Part shown: piece after piece, positions 18,010 through 26,728 of the stretch
Layout: every line of letters begins with the position of its first letter
Numbering within the stretch: the first letter of the stretch is position 1
Assembly: GCA_016839815.1 (NCBI GenBank)
Contig: JAEOTM010000102.1
Coordinates: 1 to 43,872 of the forward strand
Length of the DNA stretch: 43,872 nucleotides
Direction of reading: 5' to 3'
From: Candidatus Hodarchaeota archaeon
GTDB taxonomy: Archaea; Asgardarchaeota; Heimdallarchaeia; Hodarchaeales; Hodarchaeaceae
The notes under the pieces: model-generated
Database searches by the model: none
What the model saw: the letters and a program-made list of their open reading frames with translations, nothing else
What the model was told of the DNA's origin: nothing
Made by a program: the position numbers and the translations under genes

Positions 18010-18917
18010 ATGTGGTAAATGCTAACCATAACGATAACTAAAACTACTCCAAGATCTAATCCAGTAGTCTCACGTGTGGAGGTTATAGTAGTAGTTGTAT
18101 CCACAGAAGTTGGTGGTGCGTCTGTAGACGTTTCGGTGGGTGTTGTAGTGGTTGTCGTAGTAGGTGATAGATGATCTTCAACAGTAAGATTATCGAATGA
18201 AATTTCTCCTTCAAATAAAGCAAACTCAAAAATTTCTGATGTAGTGATTTCATTATTAGTAACTTGAAATAAGCGTTCTGAATCAAGATCGACACTAAAT
18301 TCTCCTGAAGGAAATTTACGTGTAATGTTCATATGATGGGAACCCACCAAATCATTAGGGGAAGAGGGACGGTACATCCAGAGAGCTTCATAAATATCGA
18401 AGTCGCCCTGTGTGTGGTGTTCTCTTCCAATCCAGAGCCATAAAGATATTGTATTTTCTCCCAACCAAAACGCTTTTCCAGGTGAGATATAAATGATGTA
18501 TGACTTCATAGCGGCTTTAAGCTCTTGGTACGTTATTCCTGTTAGGTCAATGTTATCCCCACCATAATTGTTCCCAATGAACATTATCCCAAAAACAGTC
18601 TTATCAATCTGATCATTAGCTATATGGAAGTCAAAACTCCAGGTTCCATACGCTACTGAGCTATTATGAATAGCATCAGCTAACATTTGACAATTTGGAA
18701 GTGGTGCTTGCATGTTTAAGGATCCATTAGTAATAATTGGGGTATAATTCATTGGTTGAAATGGGTCGACATATCCTCCAGCATCATAACTGAGTAGAAA
18801 CCAATCGTCATAGGGCGGATTCTCGAAGTCCTCGTCCCATACAAGAACAGCAGAAGTTTGGTTTATAGTTGAGATAAGAATTAGAATTACCAAGCTTAAT
18901 ATCAAGTTTTTTTTCAT
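17991..18917 (-). CDS. Stalked cell-surface protein, unknown ectodomain
   Basis: The 308-residue protein has a signal peptide (MKKNLILSLVILILISTINQ), a ~220-residue outer domain that starts with WDEDFENPPYDDWF and reads like a concanavalin-type beta-sandwich, a Thr/Pro-rich stalk (about residues 250-285) likely to be O-glycosylated, and a C-terminal membrane helix ending in KRRR. The layout is that of an archaeal surface protein held by its tail. The ectodomain family is not certain; a carbohydrate-binding role is only a guess. AGGA precedes the ATG. The promoter region contains copy 2 of the 43-base element, and a hairpin terminator overlaps its end. Confidence 0.6.
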   Translation of the reverse strand: MKKNLILSLVILILISTINQTSAVLVWDEDFENPPYDDWFLLSYDAGGYVDPFQPMNYTPIITNGSLNMQAPLPNCQMLADAIHNSSVAYGTWSFDFHIANDQIDKTVFGIMFIGNNYGGDNIDLTGITYQELKAAMKSYIIYISPGKAFWLGENTISLWLWIGREHHTQGDFDIYEALWMYRPSSPNDLVGSHHMNITRKFPSGEFSVDLDSERLFQVTNNEITTSEIFEFALFEGEISFDNLTVEDHLSPTTTTTTTPTETSTDAPPTSVDTTTTITSTRETTGLDLGVVLVIVMVSIYHISKRRR

Positions 18918-18980
18918 TTTTCCTCTTAACTCACTTTTACCTCATAATAAATGTATAGACAATATCAGAATTCTATTATA

Positions 18981-19023
18981 TCCTAATACTTACTATTGTA
19001 AAATAATAGCACATATAAACTTT
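18981..19023 (-). promoter_or_regulatory. Shared promoter/operator element, copy 2
   Basis: This is the second copy of the element at 16487-16529. It holds a perfect inverted repeat CTATT-N7-AATAG and, read on the minus strand, a TATA-like TTTATATG just before it. It is 64 bases before the surface-protein ATG at 18917 and about 103 bases before the divergent dehydratase ATG at 19126. Confidence 0.5.
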
Positions 19024-19125
19024 GTGATATTAATTGCTAGGTAAACTTTAATCCTATCTTCCTTACTAAAAGATTTTAGACTGGATAAGAATCATTTTCA
19101 GTCCAAGAGATTGAGGTCAAGTCAT

Positions 19126-20577
19126 ATGCCTTTGAAAACGCCAGAAGAATACTTAGAAAGTATCAAGCGAGAAACTAACTTGTATATGTTTGGAGAAAGA
19201 ATTTCCAAGTTCTGGGACCATCCATATTATAAAATCATTGAACCTTCCATAAACACTGTAAAAAAGATTTATGAATTAGCACAACAGGATGAATTCAAAT
19301 ATCTAATGACTGCGCAGTCTCATTTAACTGGTAAAATTGTTAACCGTTTCACACATATCCATCAATCCATTGACGATTTACTATTAAAAGTTGAAATGCA
19401 ACGTTTGTTAGGGCAGAAAACCGCTTGTTGCTTTCAACGATGTGTTGGTTTTGATGCTGCTAATGCGCTTTACAGTATTACCTGGGAAATTGATAATAAG
19501 TTTAAAAGTGATTATCACAGTAGATTCAAAGATTATTGGATTGAAATTCAAGAGAATGATCTTTTTGTTGCAGGTAGTATGACTGATTCAAAAGGAGATC
19601 GAGGTAAACGACCCATTGATCAAACCGATCCTGATGCGTTTTTACATATTGTTGATGAGAATAATAAAGGGATTTTTGTATCAGGAGCTAAAGTTCATCA
19701 AACTGGATTTTTGAACTCTCATCAAGCTATCGTTATGCCTACATTAGCATTACGGAAGGGAGAAGAAGCTTACGCGGTAAGTTTTGGAATTGATACTACA
19801 GCTAAAGGTCTCACGATGGTCTATGGTAGGCAAACCTCCGATACTCGAAAACTAGAAGAAGGCATTCTTGATATTGGAAACTTTAAATATGGGGGCCAAG
19901 AAATTTTTGTCATTTTTGATAACGTTTTTGTACCAAATAAACAAATCTTCATGAAAGGAGAAACAGAGTTCACTGGAGGTCTTGTGAATCGATTCGCAGG
20001 CTATCATAGACAATCTTATGCATGTAAAACTGGTGTCGGAGATGTACTCATTGGTGCAGCAGCATTGATAGCACGATATAATGGAGTAGAGAAAGCTTCT
20101 CACATCAGGGATAAGCTTGTAGAAATGATTCATCTGAATGAAACTTTATGGAGCTGCGCAGTGGCTTGCTCCACTAAGGGTTTCAAACGTGATGCGGGTA
20201 ATTATGAGATGGATATGCTTTTAGCCAATGTAAATAAGCAAAATGTTACAAGATTTCCATACGAGATTGGGAGGTTAGCTGAAGATTTAGCAGGAGGGAT
20301 TATTTGCACATTGCCAAGTCAGCAAGATATGGAAAATCCAGACATTGGTTCTCTTATTCAAAAATATTTGTCAACCTGCGCTGATGTACCAGTAAATGAT
20401 AGGTATAAACTCCTACGGTTTATTGAGAATCTTTCCATGGGTGTAGCGTCCTTAAGTTATAAAACTGAATCTTTACATGGAGCTGGCTCTCCTCAAGCCC
20501 AACGAATCATGATTTCCAGGCAAGCAAATCTTGAAGACAAAATCAATCTGGTTAAAGAGATCTTAGATCTATCTTAG
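19126..20577 (+). CDS. abfD: 4-hydroxybutyryl-CoA dehydratase / vinylacetyl-CoA isomerase-like enzyme
   Basis: The 483-residue protein belongs to the 4-hydroxyphenylacetate hydroxylase (HpaB) fold group and carries the dehydratase marks. Cys102 and Cys106 in CCFQRC, plus His294 and Cys300 in HRQSYACK, correspond to the four [4Fe-4S] ligands of the clostridial enzyme. HQTG and the HRQSY tyrosine match active-site residues. The reaction is 4-hydroxybutyryl-CoA to crotonyl-CoA via a ketyl radical with FAD. It serves 4-aminobutyrate or succinate fermentation or the 4-hydroxybutyrate carbon cycles. The His-Cys spacing is one residue shorter than I recall for the clostridial protein. ATG 19126 is chosen because GAGGTC lies 7 bases upstream. 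Confidence 0.85.
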   Translation: MPLKTPEEYLESIKRETNLYMFGERISKFWDHPYYKIIEPSINTVKKIYELAQQDEFKYLMTAQSHLTGKIVNRFTHIHQSIDDLLLKVEMQRLLGQKTACCFQRCVGFDAANALYSITWEIDNKFKSDYHSRFKDYWIEIQENDLFVAGSMTDSKGDRGKRPIDQTDPDAFLHIVDENNKGIFVSGAKVHQTGFLNSHQAIVMPTLALRKGEEAYAVSFGIDTTAKGLTMVYGRQTSDTRKLEEGILDIGNFKYGGQEIFVIFDNVFVPNKQIFMKGETEFTGGLVNRFAGYHRQSYACKTGVGDVLIGAAALIARYNGVEKASHIRDKLVEMIHLNETLWSCAVACSTKGFKRDAGNYEMDMLLANVNKQNVTRFPYEIGRLAEDLAGGIICTLPSQQDMENPDIGSLIQKYLSTCADVPVNDRYKLLRFIENLSMGVASLSYKTESLHGAGSPQAQRIMISRQANLEDKINLVKEILDLS

Positions 20578-20680
20578 CTGATCGATGCAAATCTGAAGAA
20601 ATGTATTTAATAGTGAACAATTCTGACTAGCGCATTATCTAGTATAGTCTTTTTTAATTACATAAGAGGAGGTAAATGAG

Positions 20681-22387
20681 ATGAAATTTAAATATCTTAA
20701 AATAATTCTAATAATACTTTTAATTCCTGTCTCTACTGGATTATTGATGACCGTTGGTGTTAGTAAGCCAACAGACCAATCAATTACTTCTGAATTAATT
20801 TATTCAAGTTTTTTAGGTTCAAGTAATACTGATGCCTGTCATGATATAGTAATAGATAGTTATAACAATATTTACCTGTCGGGTTGTACTCATTCGAGCG
20901 ATTTTCCAACGACTTTAAATGCTTATGATGAATCGTATAACGGGGGAAGTGATGTATTCGTAAGTAAGATATCAGCAGATGGGTCAGAAATTATCTTCTC
21001 GACTTTTCTTGGGGGTAGTGGAGATGATTATGGAGATTATGATGTAAAATATACGGCAATTACACTAGATAGTGAAAACAATATCTATCTCCTTGGGACA
21101 ACAAGGTCGAGTGATTTTCCAACAACATCTAATGCTTATGATCAAGACCATAATGGTGAGCAAGATATTTTTATTGCGAAAATCTCCGCAAACGGATCGA
21201 AACTTCTATATTCGACGTATCTAGGTGGAATATCAAATGAGATGAGTCTTAAACTTGTACTGGATAATGCGAATAACGCTATAATCGCAGGACGTACAAT
21301 TTCCCCTGATTTTCCACTGGTAAATCCTTATGATTCGGCACGCTCTGGGTACGAGGGGTTTGTTGCAAAATTGTCTGCAGATGGATCAGAACTCCTGTAT
21401 TCATCCTTCATTGGTGGTGAATCCTACGACGAAGTCTGGGCACTTACAGTCGATAATGAGAACTGTATCTACATCGGTGGTACTACTGGTTCATCCGATT
21501 TTCCTATTGTGAATGCTTATGATTCAACATACGCTGGTGGTCAGGATGCTTACGTCGCAAAACTCTCTGCAAATGGATCAGAACTCCTATATTCCACATT
21601 TCTTGGTGGTTCAGGTGAAGAAAACTTAGGTGGGATTACACTAGATGGTTCAAACAATGCTTACGTTACTGGGTGGACTGGTTCGAGTAATTTTCCTGTA
21701 GTTAATGCCTATGATTCTACTTATGGTGGTGGACTTGGGGATATCTTTCTCGTGAAACTTTCTCCAGATGGTTCCGAAGCTGATTATGCCACATATTTAG
21801 GAGGCAGTGGAGACGAAATTGGGCTCAAAATTGTATTAGATGATTCGTATAATGTTTTTTTCTCAGGTACAACTTCTTCAAGTAATTTCCCTATGGTGAA
21901 TGCGTATAATGCAACATATGGTGGTGGTGAAATTCAGTATGGTAATGGTCTTGAGGTTGGCGACGGAATTATGGGAATCATGTCATCAGATGGTTCAGAA
22001 TTGTTGTATTCCACCTTCTTAGGAGGATCTGGAGTTGATGGTTGCCAATCTATCAAACTTGATGGTGATTACAACGCATACTTGGTTGGATTAACTTCCT
22101 CCTCCAACTTTCCCATCTCTTCGAATGTGTTAGATACGACATTTAATGGAGATTTTGATGCATTCATAAGTAAATTCAAAATTACAGGGATTATACCAAC
22201 TAGCACCACCACTACAACCACATCAATACCCAACACCACAACCACTCCAACGTCTACTGTGTTACAAACTACTGAGGATACAACTAGCACAACCACTACT
22301 GCTATTGGTTTTGATTTGATAACTGTTTTTGTATTTTCAGTAACCTTTGGTATTCCTGTATTATTAACTAAGAGAAAGACGCCGTGA
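20681..22387 (+). CDS. SBBP-repeat beta-propeller surface protein
   Basis: The 568-residue protein has a signal peptide, about eight SBBP repeats of ~55-60 residues, a Thr-rich stalk (about residues 505-530), and a C-terminal membrane helix with KRKTP tail. Each repeat shows LLYSTFLGGSG, a DxxNNxYxxGxTxSSxFPxxNAYD block and an AKLSANGSE turn. SBBP repeats build beta-propellers that usually bind ligands or other surface components. The ribosome site GAGGAGGT precedes ATG 20681. The stalk and anchor resemble those of the protein at 17991, so both are likely exposed on the cell surface and glycosylated. Confidence 0.82.
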   Translation: MKFKYLKIILIILLIPVSTGLLMTVGVSKPTDQSITSELIYSSFLGSSNTDACHDIVIDSYNNIYLSGCTHSSDFPTTLNAYDESYNGGSDVFVSKISADGSEIIFSTFLGGSGDDYGDYDVKYTAITLDSENNIYLLGTTRSSDFPTTSNAYDQDHNGEQDIFIAKISANGSKLLYSTYLGGISNEMSLKLVLDNANNAIIAGRTISPDFPLVNPYDSARSGYEGFVAKLSADGSELLYSSFIGGESYDEVWALTVDNENCIYIGGTTGSSDFPIVNAYDSTYAGGQDAYVAKLSANGSELLYSTFLGGSGEENLGGITLDGSNNAYVTGWTGSSNFPVVNAYDSTYGGGLGDIFLVKLSPDGSEADYATYLGGSGDEIGLKIVLDDSYNVFFSGTTSSSNFPMVNAYNATYGGGEIQYGNGLEVGDGIMGIMSSDGSELLYSTFLGGSGVDGCQSIKLDGDYNAYLVGLTSSSNFPISSNVLDTTFNGDFDAFISKFKITGIIPTSTTTTTTSIPNTTTTPTSTVLQTTEDTTSTTTTAIGFDLITVFVFSVTFGIPVLLTKRKTP

Positions 22388-22454
22388 TTCAATCAATGTA
22401 TGATAATAACATATCATCAAAGCTCAGAAACCAATAATCATCTATAAGAAAATA

Positions 22455-22495
22455 ATAGGACATATCATCCTATGTCGTCAAAGTTGGATTTGACG
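22455..22495. terminator. Two hairpins between convergent genes
   Basis: ATAGGA (22455-22460) pairs with TCCTAT (22468-22473), and CGTCAAA (22476-22482) pairs with TTTGACG (22489-22495). The hairpins lie between the stops of the convergent propeller and receptor genes and may end transcription from both sides. No long T-tract follows directly, so the call is tentative. Confidence 0.35.
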
Positions 22496-22516
22496 TCGTA
22501 TTAAATAATTATGCTT

Positions 22517-25303
22517 TTATTTGATAAAGTATTTTTCTACCATCGTTTTTGTTGGTTCAAACGGTTCAGAATCACTTATCATATCGGTTTTGAGTTCTCT
22601 CTCGTGTAAAGTTTCAAATTCAGAAATGATTTTTTGCATTCGATTTCTTATCGATTTCTCCTCATTTCTAATCAAGATGGCTAAAATTATATATTCTCCT
22701 TCCTCAAGCATGATACAATAATTTTCTTGTTTTATTAGCTTTACGTGAGCTGCTTGCGTAATTTCACTCGCCATAGAGGAAATACCAACAAGAGCACCCC
22801 CTGCAAGAACAACATCGGCTTTCAATTCGTCTTTTTGCAGTGATTGAGAATATAATGGCAAGCCAGATTTGGTTAGCACTAATATATGTTCAATTTTTCC
22901 ACGCCAACTTACTGATCTTCTATATAATAATGAACTGCTTATCAATAGTGCAATAAGAATAAGGACAGATAGTATTGGAATAATATCAGATGGATTATCA
23001 CTCGTAGTAAATTTGAATGTTGATTTCGCCCAATTCCCAGCCTCATCTTGAGCATAAACCGTCAATAGATGTTCTTCATCACCAGTCACTAACAAAAGAT
23101 CATATGGTGATTCTAGAGTACTATTCTCGCCGTTATCCCAATTAAAAAATACTCTGGTAATTTCATTGTCATCTACTACAGTTAAGTTAATTGAGGTTCC
23201 TGATCGCAACTTTGCATTGTGTTCTGGATTATTTAATATAATTTCTGGGGCAGTATCGTCTGTGATAAAATAATATGATACATAAATTTCATTACCTGCT
23301 GAATCGTTTAAATACAAATTCAATTGATGAATTCCATCACCAGAAGGCAAAACTGGGGAATACGAAATACTGGAAGTCACATTTTGGGAAGTATCCCAAT
23401 GATAGATCAAATTTTCCTCGGTTCCTGAGATAAACAATTGAATAGGAGTGCCAGATTGAAAAACAGATGCGTTTAAAATATTCTGCAATTGAATATCAGG
23501 AGGAGTATCGTCGGTATAAAAAACTAGCTTGAATTTAGCTTTATTCCCAGCAGTATCATTAGCATTGACGATCAGGATATGTTTTCCTTCTGGAGAAATA
23601 AGGGGAATTTTGTAAGGAGGAGAAATTGTATTTGCAGTTTCATTATCATCCCATGTGTACCAAACATGAGAAATTCCAGCTAAATTATCAGTTATATTAA
23701 GCTCAATAAAGGACGCAGATTTTTGGAAACTATTATTGGTATAACCACTATTAAGGATGGATGGTATCACGTCATCTACATAAAAACAAAATTGTCGAGT
23801 ATGCCATCGTAAAAAGCTATCTTTGGCATAAACGGTTAACGTATGCATTCCATCCACAGGTGGTAGAGGATAAGCAATAGTATAACTTGAATTGAAACCC
23901 CATAGAATAGTAGCGTTACCGTTTCCATTCCAGTTATATTCTACTTGTTCAAGGATAATTGGAAGACTTATTTTTATACTGACAACAGCCGAAGAGTTGA
24001 GATAGTTGGAATTAAGAGGATCTATTAAATTTATATACTGGACAACAAAATATTCTACCAGTGAGAGATTATCAGTACTGTTAGCATGGCCTTCAATATT
24101 ATAAGGAGTATCTACTATTAAATTTCCATCGATATCTGGATTAGTCCAATCATCCCAGTAATTATATGCAAAAATATTATCTGAAGTATTATCATACGCT
24201 TGAACTCCAGCGCCATTATTGTTAACGAACTCATTTCTGTCTATATAATTACTACCACTTGCAGATAAGAAAAGAATACCAAAATCAACATTCTGTGTAG
24301 CAAGATTATAACTGAAAATATTATTGTTAGAATTGATTGGGAGATTAAATCCATAATAGTTCATCTTTGCTGTATTATTTGTACAGATATTCGAATCCGA
24401 TCCTGAAAGAAGAAAACCAGAATTTCCATTATTGGATGCAATATTCCTATCAAGAGTGTTTGAATTGGAAACTATCAAACAAATTCCATAAACCGAATTT
24501 ATGAAAGCTTTATTCTCCAAAAGAGAATTTGAATCAGAACCTGACAAAAAGTATCCATAACTACTATCGGTTGCTGTGTTGTTAATCAGAGTATTTGATT
24601 GAGAGTTACTTAAGTGAAAACCATAGTTGCCATTAGTAGCTGTATTATTTACCAAGGAATTAGCTTGAGAATTTCTAACATAATATCCGTTAAAATTCTG
24701 GTCAGCTATGTTATTACTAAAGGAGTTATATTGAGAATTCCATAAATAAAATCCACTGTTACTCTGTATGGCCGTATTATTAATTAATACCCCATTTGAG
24801 ACGTTTTCAAAATAAAAAGCTCCTGAACCAGGATTATCTGCACCTTCCACGAGCACATTCTCGATGATAAAAAAGGAATCAGTGTTCGATATATTTACTC
24901 CAGAGGTACCATTAGTGACAATGTGAAATCCATTAAAGCGGAATGGATTCTCAACCGTTCCTAATCCACTCCAATCACTGTTATTAACAAAATCGGAATT
25001 TCCATTGATAACAACAGGGTTATGGGAAGGTAAATTTTCTATACTAGCTGAAGCCGTATAAGATTCATTTTTTGATTCGATAAATTTAGAAAATTCTTCC
25101 TGAATCTCACCTGGGGAATCTAAGTTAACATTATTGTCAAGATTTTTAAGTGAATATAATCTTGGTTCGTCCAAAATGCTGTGCATTGGGAAAAGTGAAT
25201 ATTGGTTACTCATATTAGATTGAAAGAATAGAGAAATTAAGAGAACTAAGGTTAAGGTAGGAATATTAGAGGTTCTTGTTAGTAATCTTCTCAAATGGTT
25301 CAA
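22517..25303 (-). CDS. One-pass receptor: NosD-type beta-helix, Ig-like repeats, cytoplasmic longin-like domain
   Basis: The 928-residue protein has an N-terminal hydrophobic signal (residues 13-30) and a right-handed beta-helix of NosD type (about 105-395, repeats such as NTLINNTATDSSYGYFLSGS). Four ~95-residue Ig-like units follow (about 425-767, each with a W-D-N-style strand and TVYAKD-type end), then one membrane helix (774-794). The cytoplasmic domain (803-902) begins IEHILVLTKSGLPLYS. That last domain matches the stand-alone protein at 7967. The first two parts should bind sugars or surface ligands. Start is TTG, behind GGGGAT, overlapping the kinase stop (TTGA), so the two are co-translated. 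I know of no described protein with this layout. Confidence 0.75.
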   Translation of the reverse strand: MNHLRRLLTRTSNIPTLTLVLLISLFFQSNMSNQYSLFPMHSILDEPRLYSLKNLDNNVNLDSPGEIQEEFSKFIESKNESYTASASIENLPSHNPVVINGNSDFVNNSDWSGLGTVENPFRFNGFHIVTNGTSGVNISNTDSFFIIENVLVEGADNPGSGAFYFENVSNGVLINNTAIQSNSGFYLWNSQYNSFSNNIADQNFNGYYVRNSQANSLVNNTATNGNYGFHLSNSQSNTLINNTATDSSYGYFLSGSDSNSLLENKAFINSVYGICLIVSNSNTLDRNIASNNGNSGFLLSGSDSNICTNNTAKMNYYGFNLPINSNNNIFSYNLATQNVDFGILFLSASGSNYIDRNEFVNNNGAGVQAYDNTSDNIFAYNYWDDWTNPDIDGNLIVDTPYNIEGHANSTDNLSLVEYFVVQYINLIDPLNSNYLNSSAVVSIKISLPIILEQVEYNWNGNGNATILWGFNSSYTIAYPLPPVDGMHTLTVYAKDSFLRWHTRQFCFYVDDVIPSILNSGYTNNSFQKSASFIELNITDNLAGISHVWYTWDDNETANTISPPYKIPLISPEGKHILIVNANDTAGNKAKFKLVFYTDDTPPDIQLQNILNASVFQSGTPIQLFISGTEENLIYHWDTSQNVTSSISYSPVLPSGDGIHQLNLYLNDSAGNEIYVSYYFITDDTAPEIILNNPEHNAKLRSGTSINLTVVDDNEITRVFFNWDNGENSTLESPYDLLLVTGDEEHLLTVYAQDEAGNWAKSTFKFTTSDNPSDIIPILSVLILIALLISSSLLYRRSVSWRGKIEHILVLTKSGLPLYSQSLQKDELKADVVLAGGALVGISSMASEITQAAHVKLIKQENYCIMLEEGEYIILAILIRNEEKSIRNRMQKIISEFETLHERELKTDMISDSEPFEPTKTMVEKYFIK

Positions 25304-26628
25304 TTGACATCCCCTTTGATTTCGATATAGGGAAGTTTCACAATGAAAGAGGATCCATACCCTACCCCTTTACTTTCAGCTCGAACTTCTCCACCTAGGT
25401 TATTTACAATCTGACGTGCAACATAAAGTCCAATACCTGTACCTGTTGAGGAATACTCGGTTTGAATCGATACAAATTGATCAAATATTATTTCCAAATT
25501 CTCAGAAGCAATCCCAGCTCCATTATCTTCAATAATAACGCGTAAAAATCCTTCTACTTTGTCCAAGATGATAGAGATATTCCTCTTTTCTCTGGGAGTG
25601 TGTTTAAGGGCATTTTCAAGAATATTAATGAACACCTGTGAAAGTCGATCTCGATCTCCAAGGATCAGGTGTTCTTTATCACTTAGTAAATTGTGAAAAT
25701 CTAGGATATTTGTTAAGCTAGATTGATAAGGCTTAAGAAAATCTTGGAAATAGTAGTTAAAATCAAATTTTTCCTTTTTGATCTGGAAAATACCTCGTTC
25801 AATTTGATCAACATCTGAAACTTCTTCAATTAACCGTTCCAGTCGACTTACATTATTACTAATATTGCCCAGAATTGAGATTTTCTGTTGATCAGTGATT
25901 CTGTCATAATTTGCGAGTAACCACTCGTTATACCCTTTGATAACAGTGCAAGGATTTCTTAATTCATGATTAGTCATAAAAACGAATCTATCACGTTGAC
26001 CTTTGAATTCATCCTTTAGTTTATCTAATTGTCCCCGATAAAGAATACCAATGCTTGTGATAAATGCGATAATTAGTAAGAAAATGATCTTTGGTGTAAT
26101 CCAACTGAGTGGATATTCAGATACGAAACCATAGAAAACAACCAATTCAACTTCACTGACCAATGTGAAAATGAGCGTTCCTTTCATTGAATAAATGATA
26201 CCTGCAAGTAAAATACCCAAGGAAAATATCATCATAGGGTTAATAATTACTAAATCAGCATTCTCATTTTCCCAATAAAGGCCTATAGCCGTCAATGGTT
26301 GGATAATCGGTACCAAAAAAATAGCTGTGAGTGCATAGTTATAATAAACTGTTCTACCTAGAAACAGAAAAGTAAGTGCAACTATAGAAAATAGGAGGGA
26401 TTGAATAAACTCCCAAGTTAGTAATGGTTCAGAAAAAAAGAGAAAAAGAAAAACCCTAAGCAAAAATAGTAAATTAGAGAATATAAAGAAAAAAAAGACT
26501 GTGGAATTAAAAAATCGAATCTTTAAACGTATTTCATCTTCTAAAATCTGAGGAGAGGGTTCAGTTATTCGAAAATAATACCGTTTTAGATCTGTAATTA
26601 GTCGATCCCAAGTCCTAAGAGATGACAT
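25300..26628 (-). CDS. Membrane sensor histidine kinase
   Basis: The 442-residue protein has about six membrane helices in its first ~200 residues and no large outer domain. A HisKA domain follows with the phospho-acceptor in FMTNHELRNPCTV. The HATPase_c domain has the N-box NILENALKH, EDNGAGI and GTGIGLYVARQI. It should autophosphorylate in response to a membrane or bound-partner signal. No response regulator is encoded in the window. ATG 26628 is chosen; a GTG at 26694 would add 22 residues that do not look like protein. Its stop overlaps the start of the receptor gene, suggesting the receptor is its sensor or target. Confidence 0.85.
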   Translation of the reverse strand: MSSLRTWDRLITDLKRYYFRITEPSPQILEDEIRLKIRFFNSTVFFFFIFSNLLFLLRVFLFLFFSEPLLTWEFIQSLLFSIVALTFLFLGRTVYYNYALTAIFLVPIIQPLTAIGLYWENENADLVIINPMMIFSLGILLAGIIYSMKGTLIFTLVSEVELVVFYGFVSEYPLSWITPKIIFLLIIAFITSIGILYRGQLDKLKDEFKGQRDRFVFMTNHELRNPCTVIKGYNEWLLANYDRITDQQKISILGNISNNVSRLERLIEEVSDVDQIERGIFQIKKEKFDFNYYFQDFLKPYQSSLTNILDFHNLLSDKEHLILGDRDRLSQVFINILENALKHTPREKRNISIILDKVEGFLRVIIEDNGAGIASENLEIIFDQFVSIQTEYSSTGTGIGLYVARQIVNNLGGEVRAESKGVGYGSSFIVKLPYIEIKGDVN

Positions 26629-26728
26629 CTGATGGAAAATTACGTTCCTAATATTAAAACATAAGTGAATAAGTGATAAATAATGTGTTGACACCTCTTA
26701 TAAGCCAATTTATTCCGATAGAAATACT

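Noticed and set aside
2864..20577. CoA-transferase pair plus 4-hydroxybutyryl-CoA dehydratase as a complete fermentation or carbon-fixation pathway
   Set aside because: The genes are 15 kb apart, the transferase lacks its catalytic glutamate, and no other pathway enzyme is present.
22069..22392. Valine-rich frame opposite the propeller gene
   Set aside because: It is the antisense reading of the Thr codon tract of the stalk.
24350..24850. Regular repeats resembling a CRISPR array
   Set aside because: They are the ~23-residue coding repeats of the beta-helix, in frame and degenerate, with no constant repeat/spacer units.
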